This document shows, piece after piece, positions 33,133-44,412 of a stretch of DNA of 64,000 nucleotides. Origin of the DNA: Castanea sativa (taxonomy: Eukaryota; Streptophyta; Magnoliopsida; Fagales; Fagaceae); the NCBI RefSeq assembly GCF_040712315.1, contig NC_134013.1, positions 80,730,001 through 80,794,000 of the forward strand. The letters are read 5' to 3'. The position numbers were made by a program, and so were the translations under genes. The stretch's first letter is position 1. Every line of letters begins with the position of its first letter. The notes beneath the pieces are model-generated. The model made no database searches and was not told the DNA's origin. It saw only the letters and a program-made list of their open reading frames with translations.

Positions 33133-36100
33133 CTAGTTGTAGACCCGCGCAATGCACGGGAAAAATTTTTATTTACTATAGTGAAAAATACTATTTCTAT
33201 TTTAAGAACTCAAATGGAAAAGCTAAAAGCCGTTCATTCCTAACTAATAGTTAAAAAGAAATTTTTTCTCAATAAGCATACATTAGACAATCTACATCTC
33301 TCAAATAAGAATAGCATTTAGTTTATTATGAGAGCACAAAAATTTCTGGACAGGGAGCTAGACTACACAAGATATACCAACTAACCACCCACATTGCTGC
33401 GATCCAAACACTTCACCAAACTATTCGATGGATAAGAGCAATGAGCAGTGTCTACAAAGGGCATGGTTGTAGTCAACGTGAGCTAATGACTCATGCAGTC
33501 ATGCTTACAAAGAATTCCTCATGATTTGAAGATAAACGATATTGAAACTTTACCCTGTGCAAGTAAAGCATAAAATATGCTCAGCAATTGCAACCCCAGT
33601 TTAAAAAAATTAAGGCCAAATTATCTTAAAATCTCAAGTAACCTCATAACTACAACACTGATACAAAGTGTTGAAACCCAAGCAACTACTTCTATAAAGT
33701 AATTATATCTCCAAAGTAACTAACCCCTATATATGATTTGATTTCAAGCTCTCAGTAGGTTTGCCACAAAAGATATAGTGGAGAGAGCAACTTTACCACC
33801 AAATCTTAGATGTATGTTTGGTTCATTAAAGCTACATCAAAAGGGAATCTCCTTCACCTGCCAAATCACTTTGGGAACCTCAGGCCTCATAAATGGTGAG
33901 GGGTAAAATACACCAAGAGAGGAAACTACAATGATGCAAATTTGCTTTGAAAAAGAAAAAAACATGCATATGGAGTTAATAGTCCAATTTTGTAAGGGGT
34001 TAAAAAGACAAACCTTCAAATGGGCATTGTGCTGTTTTCTCTCCCCTAATAAAATAATACAGATTTTTTGTAAAAATATATATGATTTATGACTATTAAA
34101 AGGGACAATCAAACAGGGGGCCAACTTCAAAATCAGAGGTGTTGACAATCTGTGCTACAAAAACCAACGTTTTTAAGTAAAAACCAACCTAAGAAATCGA
34201 GGAGTAGATATAGTGGAGAGAGCAACTTTACCACCTAATCTTAGATGTGTGTTTGGTTCATTAAAGCTACATCAAAAGGGAATCTCCTTCACCTACCAAA
34301 TCATTTTGGGAACCTCAGGCCTCATAAATAGTGTGGGGTAAAATACACCAATAGGGGAAACTACAATGATGCAAATTTGCTTTGAAAAGAAAAAAACATG
34401 CATATGGAGTTAATAGTCCAATTTTGTAAGGGATTAAAAAGACAAACCTTCAAATGGGCATTGTGTCGTTTTCTCTCCCAACGCCAAATATTCTCATCAA
34501 TCATGGTCCTAAACCTGGATTTGAAATACCTTTAAAGACATTTCAGAAAACATTTAGTCCATAAAAAGGTGTGCAAGGTTACTCATGAATCCTGATTGCT
34601 AACCCTAAAGTGAACCACCAATGTTGTAGATGATTTACAAAAAATGCAACTTTGACATGTAGATCATTACTAAAATATTGATACCCTCTAAGGTATATTT
34701 ACATTTACATTTAAATTTATTTTATATGCACATATGCTCATTATGCATCTTTCATTATATTAAGAAAATACAAAACCATTTTTAGCATTTAGTGAGGAAA
34801 ACCCCCAAATTGAATTTATAGTTTTTATTTTTTTGCATTGGAGCATAAAACTGCTCGATATAATTTAATGAAAATATAAATACCTTTTATTAAGCATTGT
34901 GGCTGCAAAACATAGATAAAAATTATGTGATATTTTGCACCAGTCATGTTTTTCAATAGAAAATATCTAATCTCTGAACATATTACAATCTCATCTGACG
35001 TTATCTCAAAATCTGAATATTAGTCCAATGGTATTGCAACATGTTAAAAAAAATACCAACACCCAGAATCATACAGTCCCTACAGAGAAATTTCAAATTT
35101 TACAGTTAATTCAAAATCCTTATTTGTTTTGCATCTAGTAATGGTGAAGTAATTGTTCATCAAATTGTGTTGTATTTTTAGTTGTACCTATGCCCATTTG
35201 TCACCAAGCCACATCATGGGGCTCGTCTAAATATCTAGTCTAGCTACCGTTGGTTTTGAAATATCAATGGATATTCAATTCATAAGTTTAGTTGCATAAT
35301 CCAATTTGGGTGGTGGGACAACGGGGAATATATACTTCCGCAAGAAGATGCTTAAGAATTTGGAAAGAATCTACCAACCCATCTTAAAATAAAACTGCAG
35401 CATATAATCATACTAAATCTGTTGAGTTTTGAATATATAATAAATAAACAATTGAAATACTCAACTATTTTATCAAACAATTGGCGTGCATCTAACAAAA
35501 GCAAAATTTAAAAGATATAAGAAGATGTAAAGAGAGAGAAGCAGGTAGTTTTCTAGAGAAGGACTCAAGGGCAGGGGAGAAAATAAAAGAAATTAAAGAA
35601 TAAGAAGTACAGAAGAAAATAAAAGAGACAAAATACCTTGAGATTTGGTAAGGTAGGAAGTAGCGAAGCGTACATGTATATTTGGATCCGAAGCACAGTT
35701 GGGACTTGGGAGAAGCAGATTGCCATTGATGGTGGAAGGAAGGACATGGGTAGTTATATACATCCTAGAGAGAAACGTTACAGCGGTTCACTGTTTGTGT
35801 TGTAACTTATAATGGCAAGGTAGGATACGAAATGCTTAAGCTGGAGAGTCTAAAGAGAGAGAGGGAGAGAGAGTAGTCTGATGTGGTACAAAAGGAGGCC
35901 AGCCGACTAATGGTTGAGGCACAAGTGAATAATACCAATGGTTTTGTCAAAATTATCAAAATTTAATTATATTTATTAAAAATAGAAAGAGAAATTATAA
36001 AGAAAAGGGACAAAGAAGAAAAAAAAGATGGGGCTGATGTGACTCAACTTGTTTTTTTTTTTCTTTAAGCTGAAAAGGCTCACACAAAATTGGCTTCAAC

Positions 36101-36404
36101 GTTTTTTATTTTTTTATTTCCCTTTAAGTTGAATTGAAAAGGCTTTGGGTTGGGCTTGTTAATGAAACTAAATAAATAAGAGGTGAACTGGATTAATTAT
36201 ATAAATTTATTATAAGGTGATAGTGGAAGTAAATGTATAAGTAGTGTGTTGCATTTATAGGGCTGAAAATTGTAAAAACCATTTTAAAATTGAAGGAAAA
36301 ATTATATATATATATATATATTTTAAATGACGTGGCAGCTGATGTGGGGCAACATGAGAGAAGCAGCATTAAACGTTACGCTTCAGCTTTTAGTAATATA
36401 TAGA
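33133..36404 (-). mobile_element. Non-autonomous Helitron
   Basis: On the minus strand the element starts with TC (tctatatattac, at 36404) and ends with CTAG at 33133. A hairpin cccgtgc-att-gcgcggg (33144-33160) lies seven bases before the CTAG. The insertion lies between A and T with no target duplication. These are the four standard Helitron signs. No Rep/helicase is seen in the 3272 bp. The interior has a 274-bp duplication and no recognisable captured exon. Confidence 0.75.
33772..34480. repeat. Two direct copies of a 274-bp segment inside the Helitron
   Basis: 33772-34045 and 34207-34480 are nearly identical (offset 435), from gatatagtggagagagcaac to gttttctctccc. The spacer is 161 bp. 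Confidence 0.9.
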
Positions 36405-36977
36405 TTTGTTATTAGTGCATTTCATATATTTTAATTTCTGTTAGTGTTTCTTTTAAATTTGATATGTAATCTTTTGATTTACCCTTTTTGTTGTGAAGGC
36501 AATAACCAGTGATAGAACATCATAAGATTTTTCATCTACTCAAATTGTAAATCACAACAAAAAGTATGTAAGCTTCAGCCTAGAATGAACATTGTAAATT
36601 GCTTCAAATGAGCAATAATTTGCTTTGTTGGCAGATTAAGAAATACGTGACAAGGTCACTATACACACACACACACACATGCCTACCTTGGTTGACCAGC
36701 TCAAATCCTAATGAAATTTGTATATTCCTTTTTGTGTGAGTTATTCCTTAAAATCCAAAGCGAAAAGGTTCATTTAAGTTAACTAAATTTCTCTCAACCT
36801 GACAAAAAATGCATTTAATTTCATTACAAAAATATTTAGCATTTCTAAGAACTTTCCAATGCATCGCACGAGTTAACGACTATAGTAATATAGAATGACT
36901 ATTGTTAGTGTATCTGATTCCATTGTAGGATGGGTTATAAGTTGAGCACCAAATACATTCCCCCATTAGTGAACTTT
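36405..36977. other. Intergenic, with a possible Helitron-end relic
   Basis: No gene. An (AC)n run lies at about 36663-36680. Near 36856-36885, ccaatgcatcgcacgagtta resembles a decayed copy of the Helitron terminal hairpin seen at 33144. Confidence 0.4.
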
Positions 36978-37409
36978 CACTACAAAAAATGCGGCTATAC
37001 CTGACTTATACCGCGTTTAAAAGAAACGCGACTATAGACCAAACCTATAGCCGCGTTTTTAAAAATGCGGCCATAGGTTTGGTCTAAAGCCGCATTTCTA
37101 AGTGGCTTGAGCGGCGTTTTTATGCCCGGACTATAGCCGTGTTTTCAAAAATGAGGATATAGGTCCTGCCAAAAAATATTTTTTGAAAGGATGGCATGTA
37201 CAGTCAACCAAATATTTTTTTTTATAAAGGAGGAGCTATAGCCGCGTTTTTGAAAAGCGGCCATAGGTTAGGTCTAAAGCCGCGTTCCTAAGTGCCTTGA
37301 GCTGCGTTTTTACTTCCGGCCTATAGCCGCGTTTTCAAAAACGCGGCTATAGGTCTAGCCAAAAAATATTTTTTAAAAGGTTGGCATGTACAGCCGAACA
37401 AATAAATAA

Positions 37410-37460
<51 letters not shown>

Positions 37461-38190
37461 ATAAAGGAGGGGCTACAACCGCGTTTCCTAGAAAGGAGGC
37501 TATAGACCTAAATGGGTTGGTTTTGTTGAATGAGAGGAGATTCATGGGTTTGTATTGTTATATTTTGGAGCACGTTGTATTTGTATTGTCACAATGTTGT
37601 GTTTGATTTTGAATTTTTTGGGTTTGTGTTTGATTTTGAATTTTCTGGGTGTGTTTGTATTGTAAGTATGTTGTTTTGATTTTAAACTTTTTAGGTTTGT
37701 GTTTGATTTTAAATTTTCTGGGTTTGTGTTTAATTTTGAATTTTTTTTTTGTTTGATTTTTGAATTTTTGGGCCCAGAATTTTTTTTTTTTTTTTTTTAA
37801 ACCTGAATTTTGAATTTTTTGGGGAAAAAAAAACACAGTAAATTTTTTTTTTTTTTAAAAACATATAGCCGCGGTTATAAATGCAGCTCAAAGCGGGTTT
37901 GTAGCTGCGTTTTTACAAAACGCAGCTATAGGTCTCAAACTATGGCCGCGTTTTTTAAAAATGCAGCTATAGACCCGAAGCCTATAGCCGCGGTTAAAAA
38001 CGCGGCTATAGGTCTGACCTTTAGCCGCGGTTATAAAAAAGCAGCTATAGACCTGCAGGGGCTATTGCTGCGCAGTATAGGCCTGGTTTGTAAACGTGGC
38101 TATAGAAAACACCGCTATATCCTATAGCTGCATTTTTGGGGTCTATAGTCGCGTTTTTGAAACGCGGCTATAGACCCTTTTTTTGTAGTG
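36978..38190. mobile_element. Non-autonomous CACTA (En/Spm) element
   Basis: Starts cactacaaaaaatgcgg and ends ttttttgtagtg, perfect CACTA-type termini, with a 3-bp TSD ttt (36975-36977 and 38191-38193). Both arms carry many copies, in both orientations, of a subterminal motif around ctatagccgcgttttt, as expected for CACTA transposase-binding arrays. The centre has a TA microsatellite (37414-37457) and GT-rich sequence. No transposase. It ends 36 bp before the stop codon of copy B. Confidence 0.85.
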
Positions 38191-39689
38191 TTTATATATA
38201 TATATGCTCCACAAAGGCCTTCATATTTAACGGACAATCACTCGGGAGATTGTTGAATCATCAACAAAACAAAATTCTAGTTGCAATCTGGTGTTTTCTT
38301 TGTCACCTTCATCTCTTTTCATTGAAAAAACAGGCCTTTTGGGAATTGTCACAAACGTAGTTTCATTTTTTAGCATTGAGGAAACTTCCAACATTGACGG
38401 CCTATCAATTGCGTTTTCCTGGACGCATAAAAGAGCTATTTGCATGCATTGAATTAGTTTACATGATGAAGTTGTATCATCTAAAGTTGGATCCATAAAT
38501 TCCATGCCTTTGCCTTCTTTCCATAGCTCATATGCCTGAAATATAGAACATTAACCATCATTCTGAAATGCATAAATAATACTCAGCAAGAGAAAATAAA
38601 CTCACAATTGTTATCCACATTTGTTCTAGCAATGATTGTTAAAGTAACTTACATACTCTAGGAGGTTTAGACTCTCATCCAAACCATAATAACAAGCAGT
38701 CTTCTTGCCACTTATGATTTGCAGAAGTAGAACTCCAAAGCGATAAACATCAGACTTAATGGAGTATACACCTTTATGGATGTATTCGGGAGTAATATAA
38801 CCGCTGCATTATTGGATTATTGAACATAGTTAATTGCTTCACAAGAAATCATGGGTTATAAAGCTTTATCAAGCAAAGTACTTACTATGTTCCAACAATC
38901 CGGCCCGTGTTTGCTTCATGTTCATCTTTCCTAAAAATTCTAACCATGCCAAAGTCTGAGATCTTGGGCTTCATCTCTTCATCCAATAAAATGTTACTAG
39001 CTTTCAAGTCTCGGTGAATTATTATCATTCTTGAGTATTCTTGTAGATATAGAAGCCCTTGAGTTATCCCTTCAATAATGTCAACGCGTTTTTTCCAATC
39101 CAGCAGGTATTGTCTGATAGGGCCTATGTCAAATTAAATTTTGAACAATTAGTTATTCAATCATACTAGGGCTAATAGAGCACTAAGATGTGAAAATTTG
39201 TATTTAACATATCTCAAATACTGTAATTGGAAGCAGAAAAGATATCAAACCAAAGAGGTAGAAGTCCAAGCTTTTGTTTGGCATGTACTCATAAATTAGC
39301 ATTTGTTCATCCCTTTCAATGCAGAATCCCAAAACTCGCACAAGATTTACATGTTGTAGTTTTGCAGTAAACATAACCTCATTCTTGAACTCCTCAAATC
39401 CTTGCGTAGATGTTTTTGAAAGTTTTTTCACTGCTATTTCTTTTCCATTAGGTAACACACCTTGACAAAAAAAGAGACCTATGATTAGTATCTTTCACCT
39501 AATAAGATACTTCAAGAAATTTTCTACCCGTGCTGATAAAAGAGTAATGCAAGTACACAACATTTTCATAACTTCAAACATAACCTATTAGGTCTACCCA
39601 TGACACTATTATTATACACATATGACAACAACCATGTCAACAATTGTGAAAAATGTGATGTCCCAAAACCTATTGAGTGATAAAATATA

Positions 39690-41035
39690 GGCAAAAAACC
39701 AATTTTAGTCATTACATTTTCACGCGATTCCCACTTTGGTCCTTAACTTTTTTTTCCACCGATTTTAGTCCCTATCCTGAAAAATACGTCTCGTTTTAGT
39801 CCCTGATGTTACATCAAAGACAGAAATTGCATAGCTGGCAAATGGAAAAAATTAAAAATATTAAAATAACGCCCACTGTGTCCACGTGGCTTTCCACGTC
39901 AGCCTCTAAATTAAAAAAATTAATTTATTAATTTTAACTAAATAAAAAAATTAAAAACAGAAATAAAAACCAAACCCAGCAAGAACAAGATCAACAAAAC
40001 ACAAACCTAGCAAATTTAAAACCCAAAAAATTAAATTCAAACCCATATTTCAACCCCCACACCACCAAAACATCAAACACAAAAATCAAATCCAGATTTT
40101 CGGCCCCCAGTTTTCATCAGCCTCGGCGGCTTCATCTCCCATTTCATCTTCCACCGCGAACTCCAAGGCATGTTCTTTGCTCTCGGCCTCATAATCTCCC
40201 AATTCATCAATGAGTTAAACAAAACCTTCGTACAACAAGCTCACCCTGAAACCTGTGCTCTTCTCGAGATGTACAACTCGCATGGCTGGCCTTCGAGTCA
40301 CTCTCAGTACATGTTCATCTTCTCCGTTTACTTCTCGCTCATAACCACTAAAGGGTATGGGCTGTTTCGCACGACAAGCAAGTGGGCCGTACATTTTTGG
40401 CTTTGGTCCATGGCGTTTCTCACCATGTATTCGAGGGTGTATTTGGGTTACCACACAGTTGCTCAGGTCTTTGCCGGAGCTTTTCTTGGGGCGGTGTGGT
40501 TTTGGTTTGAATCTGGGTTTTAAATTTAATTTTCTAGGTTTGAATCTAGATTTGAATCTAGGTTTTAAATTTTTTAGGGGCTGAAAATCTGAATTTGATT
40601 TTTGTGTTTGATGTTTTGGTGGTGTGGGGGTTTGAAATATGGGTTTGAATCGGGGTTTGAATTTAATTTTTTGGGTTTTAAATTTGCTGGGTTTGTATTT
40701 TGTTGATCTTGTTCTTGCTGGGTTTTAAATTTATTGTTTTTGCTGGCTTTGGTTTTTATTTTTGTTTTTAATTTTTTTTATTTAGTTAAAATTAATAAAT
40801 TAATTTTTTTTTAATTTAGAGGCTGACGTGGAAAGCCACGTGGACACAGTGGGTATTATTTTAATATTTTTAATTTTTTCCGTTTGTCAGCTGTGCAATT
40901 TCCGTCTCTGATGTAACGTTAGGGACTAAAACGAGAAGCATTTTCTAGGATAGAGACTAAAATTGGTGGGAAAAAAAGTTAGGGAACAAAGTGGGAATCA
41001 CGTGAAAATGTAGAGACTAAAATGAGTTTTTTGCC
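39690..41035. mobile_element. Pack-MULE in an intron of copy B
   Basis: 1346 bp flanked by a perfect 9-bp TSD taaaatata (39681-39689 and 41036-41044). Very long terminal inverted repeats, about 39690-40112 and 40576-41035, start ggcaaaaaac. Between the arms is a host gene fragment. A 9-bp TSD and long inverted repeats define Mutator-like elements; carrying a gene fragment makes it a Pack-MULE. It sits between the Gly-loop exon and the N-lobe exon of the kinase. Confidence 0.9.
40113..40523 (+). pseudogene. Captured dolichyl-diphosphatase / LPP-gamma-like fragment
   Basis: The frame from the Pack-MULE centre reads PVFISLGGFISHFIFHRELQ followed by GMFFALGLIISQFINELNKT, then the PAP2 phosphatase motifs: HGWPSSHSQYMF (PSGH-type motif, here PSSH) and SRVYLGYHTVAQV (SR...H motif). 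This matches the plant dolichyl-diphosphatase / lipid phosphate phosphatase gamma family, a multi-pass membrane enzyme acting on prenyl or lipid diphosphates. The N-terminus and the C-terminal membrane segments are missing; the frame runs into the right inverted repeat and stops at 40523. The open part (40170-40523, 117 codons from its first ATG) is intact, so it is probably recent, but a working enzyme is unlikely. Confidence 0.85.
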
Positions 41036-42654
41036 TAAAATATACTATGGGAATTGTTTTATAGATGGATTCATGTTTCAACCAATTGCTTGAGTGTAAG
41101 AGATGAAGCCCCCTATAATAACGGTGGGGACAATGCCACAATGTAGCTAGTCTAACAACATTTTACCTTGAAAACGGGTCCATAACCTCCCTCTCTGAGT
41201 TTATTTTCAAATGAAAATTTATCTGTTGCTGCCACAATGTCAGCTAAACTAAAGACTTGCAGATGAGGAACATTGCTATCTGAATCTCCAGCAGTTGCTA
41301 TGTAATTAACTTTGGACTCCAATTTTTTAGCTGTAACCACCATTCCAATATTGAAAATATAAGAATAAAAGGCAGAGAAAATCCTAAAAATATTAATTCC
41401 TAAATAATGGGAATAATAAGTAATCCTTCAAACTATAGATGGGAACTGTTACATGTGTAGTAGAACAAAAGTTACCTTTAGATTTGAGCATTCTCATCCG
41501 TTAGTAACACACTAATAGGCATAGTAGGAGAGCAAAGGTAGCAGTTGTAGTAAAACAATCACTAATAATCGACACTTGGGTCGTCTATTATTTTGCTCCT
41601 CTTGAGCTGACAATGCAATTCATTAACTTTAACAAGAGATGAATAAGTGCCAGAAGATCTTAAAACAATGTCATTCAGATTTTGTCAAATTTTACACAAT
41701 GCCGGATAATTTAATCTTCCTATTTAATATCAATGTCATATTGGAAAGATGAATGGTTTTCATATAGTTTATAGGCTATAGAAGCAATGCCCTATAACTT
41801 CATCTTCTTATAAAAATCAGTGTCATAAGCATGCAATGGCCATAAATTTAATCTTCTTATAAATATCAATGCCATTTGTCATGCCAATTGACAACCGACA
41901 TTTGTGGTCTATTATGTGGTATCTTTCTATTGCGGTCTCTCTCTTGGGGATAACTTGCAATGAAGTCTTTATCTATTTCTATGCCAATGGATGAAATGCA
42001 TGAAAATTTAGGTCTTGGCCACCTACCAAGTTAGGAAAAAAATCATTTAAGAAGACAGTTGCTCAACAGCTACGTACCGAAGAAATCTTTACACCCTTTC
42101 TCACTTATTTGATCCCACCACAACAATGAAGAGAAGGTGTGAAAACTTTGTGAAATCTTTGCTGCTCATAGACTTATTTTCAAACAAAAGGAAAATAATC
42201 AAGCTCATGTGGACCTTCCTGACAGTTCCCTGGGTTGGATGCAATGTTATAACAACGAGTGGCTAGTAAGAGAGAGATTTCCACATGATAAACTTAACTC
42301 GACCAAAATTCAATTATCTGCAACACACACATACTCACAAAAAAGAGAGAGAAGAAATATATGAATGATTGAACAGGGGAGGCCATCGACATCTTATAAT
42401 TCTTAGCCAAAATTTGACATTAGCCACATCAATTTCACTGAAAACAGAATGCTGTCCTAGCCAATCTTTCTTCCTCGATTAAACACAATTTGGGACATCC
42501 AAAATATTAGTTTCTTAATTTTTTTTGGCTAATATGATCATAATTAAAGTCATGATGAAATTATCTGATTCTTTAAAAATGTGCTCAATTAGACCATCTT
42601 TCTAACAAGTGAAATTAAAATAATGAAATAGAATATACCAAGAGTGCAGCCTAC

Positions 42655-43735
42655 CTGCTAAAGAGAGTACCCAATTGTCATCATATGGGACTTGCCACAC
42701 AAAGTAACCAAGTAGCTTCTTCTCCCTGGCATAAGAAACCTTAATTCTGACAACTTCAACATCATCAAAACCAATCCAACTTGATCCGACTGTGCAGTAA
42801 TTTACTACATATGTAGCATTATACATTATAGCAGCCCTGTATCAATGAACATAATTCTTGATTTCATTGTAACTCATGGCTCCGCCATCAGTTGAAATGG
42901 CTGGACCTGTTGCTAGTGCACCTATTGCGTTGTCTTTGGGGTTCTTTAGCGTCCATGCATAACCATAGAAAGGTAATCCCAAAACCAACTTGCTAGCAGA
43001 CAAGCCCTTACCAATCCAAGCACCAATACTGTAATCCGTGTTAACCTGACTCGATGGGTCATATAAGGCTGCATGAGCACCTGTATATTCTGACCACTCG
43101 GGCATATAGTAGTCATAAGCCATAACATGCACCCAATTCAAGTTACTCCGAATTGAGTCCACAGGGAAAGAAATTGTATCTAAATCCGGTGAGTATTGAA
43201 CAGCAGCAGTCAAAATCAATTCTTTCTTGCTAGAGTTTTTTGCCTCAGAATTCACAGCAGCTCGCCATTCTTGAAAGAGTAATCCCATATTGGTCATGTC
43301 AGAGCTCGTGTTTTCCGAAACCCAACAAAGGTCTAGGCCTTGGAAGCCATAAAGCCTTGCTATCTTTATTGAAGAGTCTATGATAGATTTCCAGTAAGAA
43401 GCCTTGCTGACCATATTTGAAAGGAGAGTATAGTCTGCGCTTCCACCAGCAATGGAAAGAAGGGTATTGACTGATGGGTTCTTTTGTCTAACAGTGTTTG
43501 TGAACGCAGAGAAGTATTGCTCATCAGTGGACGATCCAGAGAGTTCATAGGAGGAAGAGTTTACATCAGCGAAAGCGCAAATAAGATGAGTAAAGAGAGC
43601 TGAGTTTATGTCTGAAATGGGAAACTCAGAGCCGGAGAACCAGTAACCTACTTTGATCCAAGTTTGTGCGTTTGAAGGCTTCAATTCTGAATAGAGAAGG
43701 ATATGGAAAAGAACCACGATAATTTTGGACATCAT
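42655..43735 (-). pseudogene. GH18 ectodomain exon of copy B
   Basis: The signal peptide MMSKIIVVLFHILLYSEL precedes NAQTWIKVGYWFSG. The active-site segment reads GFQGLDLCWVSEN: in the DxxDxDxE motif the first Asp is Gln, the third is Cys and the catalytic Glu is Val; only the middle Asp remains. An in-frame TGA replaces a Ser codon of copy A (NYVH-stop-YRAAIMYNATYVV). The reading frame continues unbroken after it to DDNWVLSLA, where gcag|gt forms the donor that joins in phase to the transmembrane exon. If not spliced, the frame ends at 42602. Confidence 0.85.
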
Positions 43736-43960
43736 GCATGCGTACTTGATCCTCTGGAGAGAGCAAATATAAGGTTCATATAGAAATGTCTCCAAATTGA
43801 CAGTTTTTGATTCTTATATTTGTGCAAGGAGAGGATTTTGTGAGTACCTTTGATAGGTGGGATTTAAGAGGGAGGAGGAGGAAGGAGGGAAGGGAATGAC
43901 AAGTTAGGACTTAGAAGGCCATTGAAGAACGAGAAAATATTCTTTATTAATGTACGCTAT

Positions 43961-44215
43961 GGGTCCGTTTGGATAGAACTTATTTTGTTGAAACTGAAAA
44001 CGAAAAATATTATAGCAAAATAATTTTTAAATGTGTGAATAGTACTGTAGGACCCATTTTTAATGAAAAAGTTGCTGAAAAGTGAAGTTTGTGGCACCCG
44101 TAAACAGTGCACGAGTGCATTGTTCACTACTGAAAAGTCAAAACATGCGGTTGGTAAAAAAAAAAAAAAAAAGAAACACAGACGTGGATCCGCAAACGCG
44201 GATCCAAACGGATAC
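43961..44215. mobile_element. Harbinger/Tourist-like MITE upstream of copy B
   Basis: 255 bp with ends gggtccgtttggat and atccaaacggatac (imperfect inverted repeats) and a 3-bp duplication tat on both sides (43958-43960, 44216-44218). The upstream region of copy A lacks it. Same family as the element at 12317-12610. Confidence 0.7.
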
Positions 44216-44261
44216 TATATACACAATATTCTCATTTTTAAGCTTTTCCACTATCACATAC

Positions 44262-44412
44262 TCTTAGTGCTATGGTCAATCTATAAGTATAAGTGCCTGT
44301 AGGGTGTGGGGAGGTAAGAGCTATAGTTCAAGTATCCAAAAAGGAGCTTCACACACAAATACTTGGATTAGGTTAAAATAGAATTCTATTTTATATCCAA
44401 AATACATATAAT
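44262..44412 (+). mobile_element. tRNA-derived SINE, copy 3
   Basis: Shares the SINE order with the copies at 14560 and 25571: a head with gtgctatggtcaat, a B-box-like tatagttcaagtatcc, cttcacacaca, and aaaatagaattctat before an AT-rich tail. It is the most diverged copy; ends are approximate. Confidence 0.6.

Larger units (their letters stand above)
38227..43735 (-). pseudogene. Chitinase-related receptor-like kinase (CHRK1-like), copy B, disrupted
   Basis: Exons on the minus strand, from splice signals and homology: GH18 42655-43735; transmembrane 41476-41606 (AQEEQNNRRPK, a hydrophobic LLVIVL...ATFALLLCLLVCY segment, then RMRMLKSK); juxtamembrane and Gly loop 41167-41330; N-lobe 39251-39460 (KEIAVKKLS lysine present); catalytic loop 38886-39123 ([11 protein letters not shown] and DFG present); 38653-38803 (TPEY, SDVYRFG); C-lobe 38227-38535. 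It should be a plasma-membrane receptor with a chitinase-like ectodomain. Lesions: TGA in the GH18 domain (42842-42844), a 1-base deletion and a TAA (41501-41503) in the transmembrane exon, one base missing at the 41167/39460 junction, and the first Gly of the nucleotide loop changed to Arg (KLREGGYG). GH18 catalytic residues are also lost. Either a pseudogene or partly sequence error; intron phases otherwise agree. Confidence 0.8.

Noticed and set aside
36978..38190. Regular short repeats as a possible array or operator cluster
   Set aside because: The repeats occur in both orientations near both ends of an element with CACTA termini and a 3-bp TSD. They are subterminal transposase-binding repeats.
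40170..40523. Independent intact phosphatase gene
   Set aside because: It lacks the N-terminal and C-terminal parts of the family, and its edges coincide with the Pack-MULE inverted repeats.
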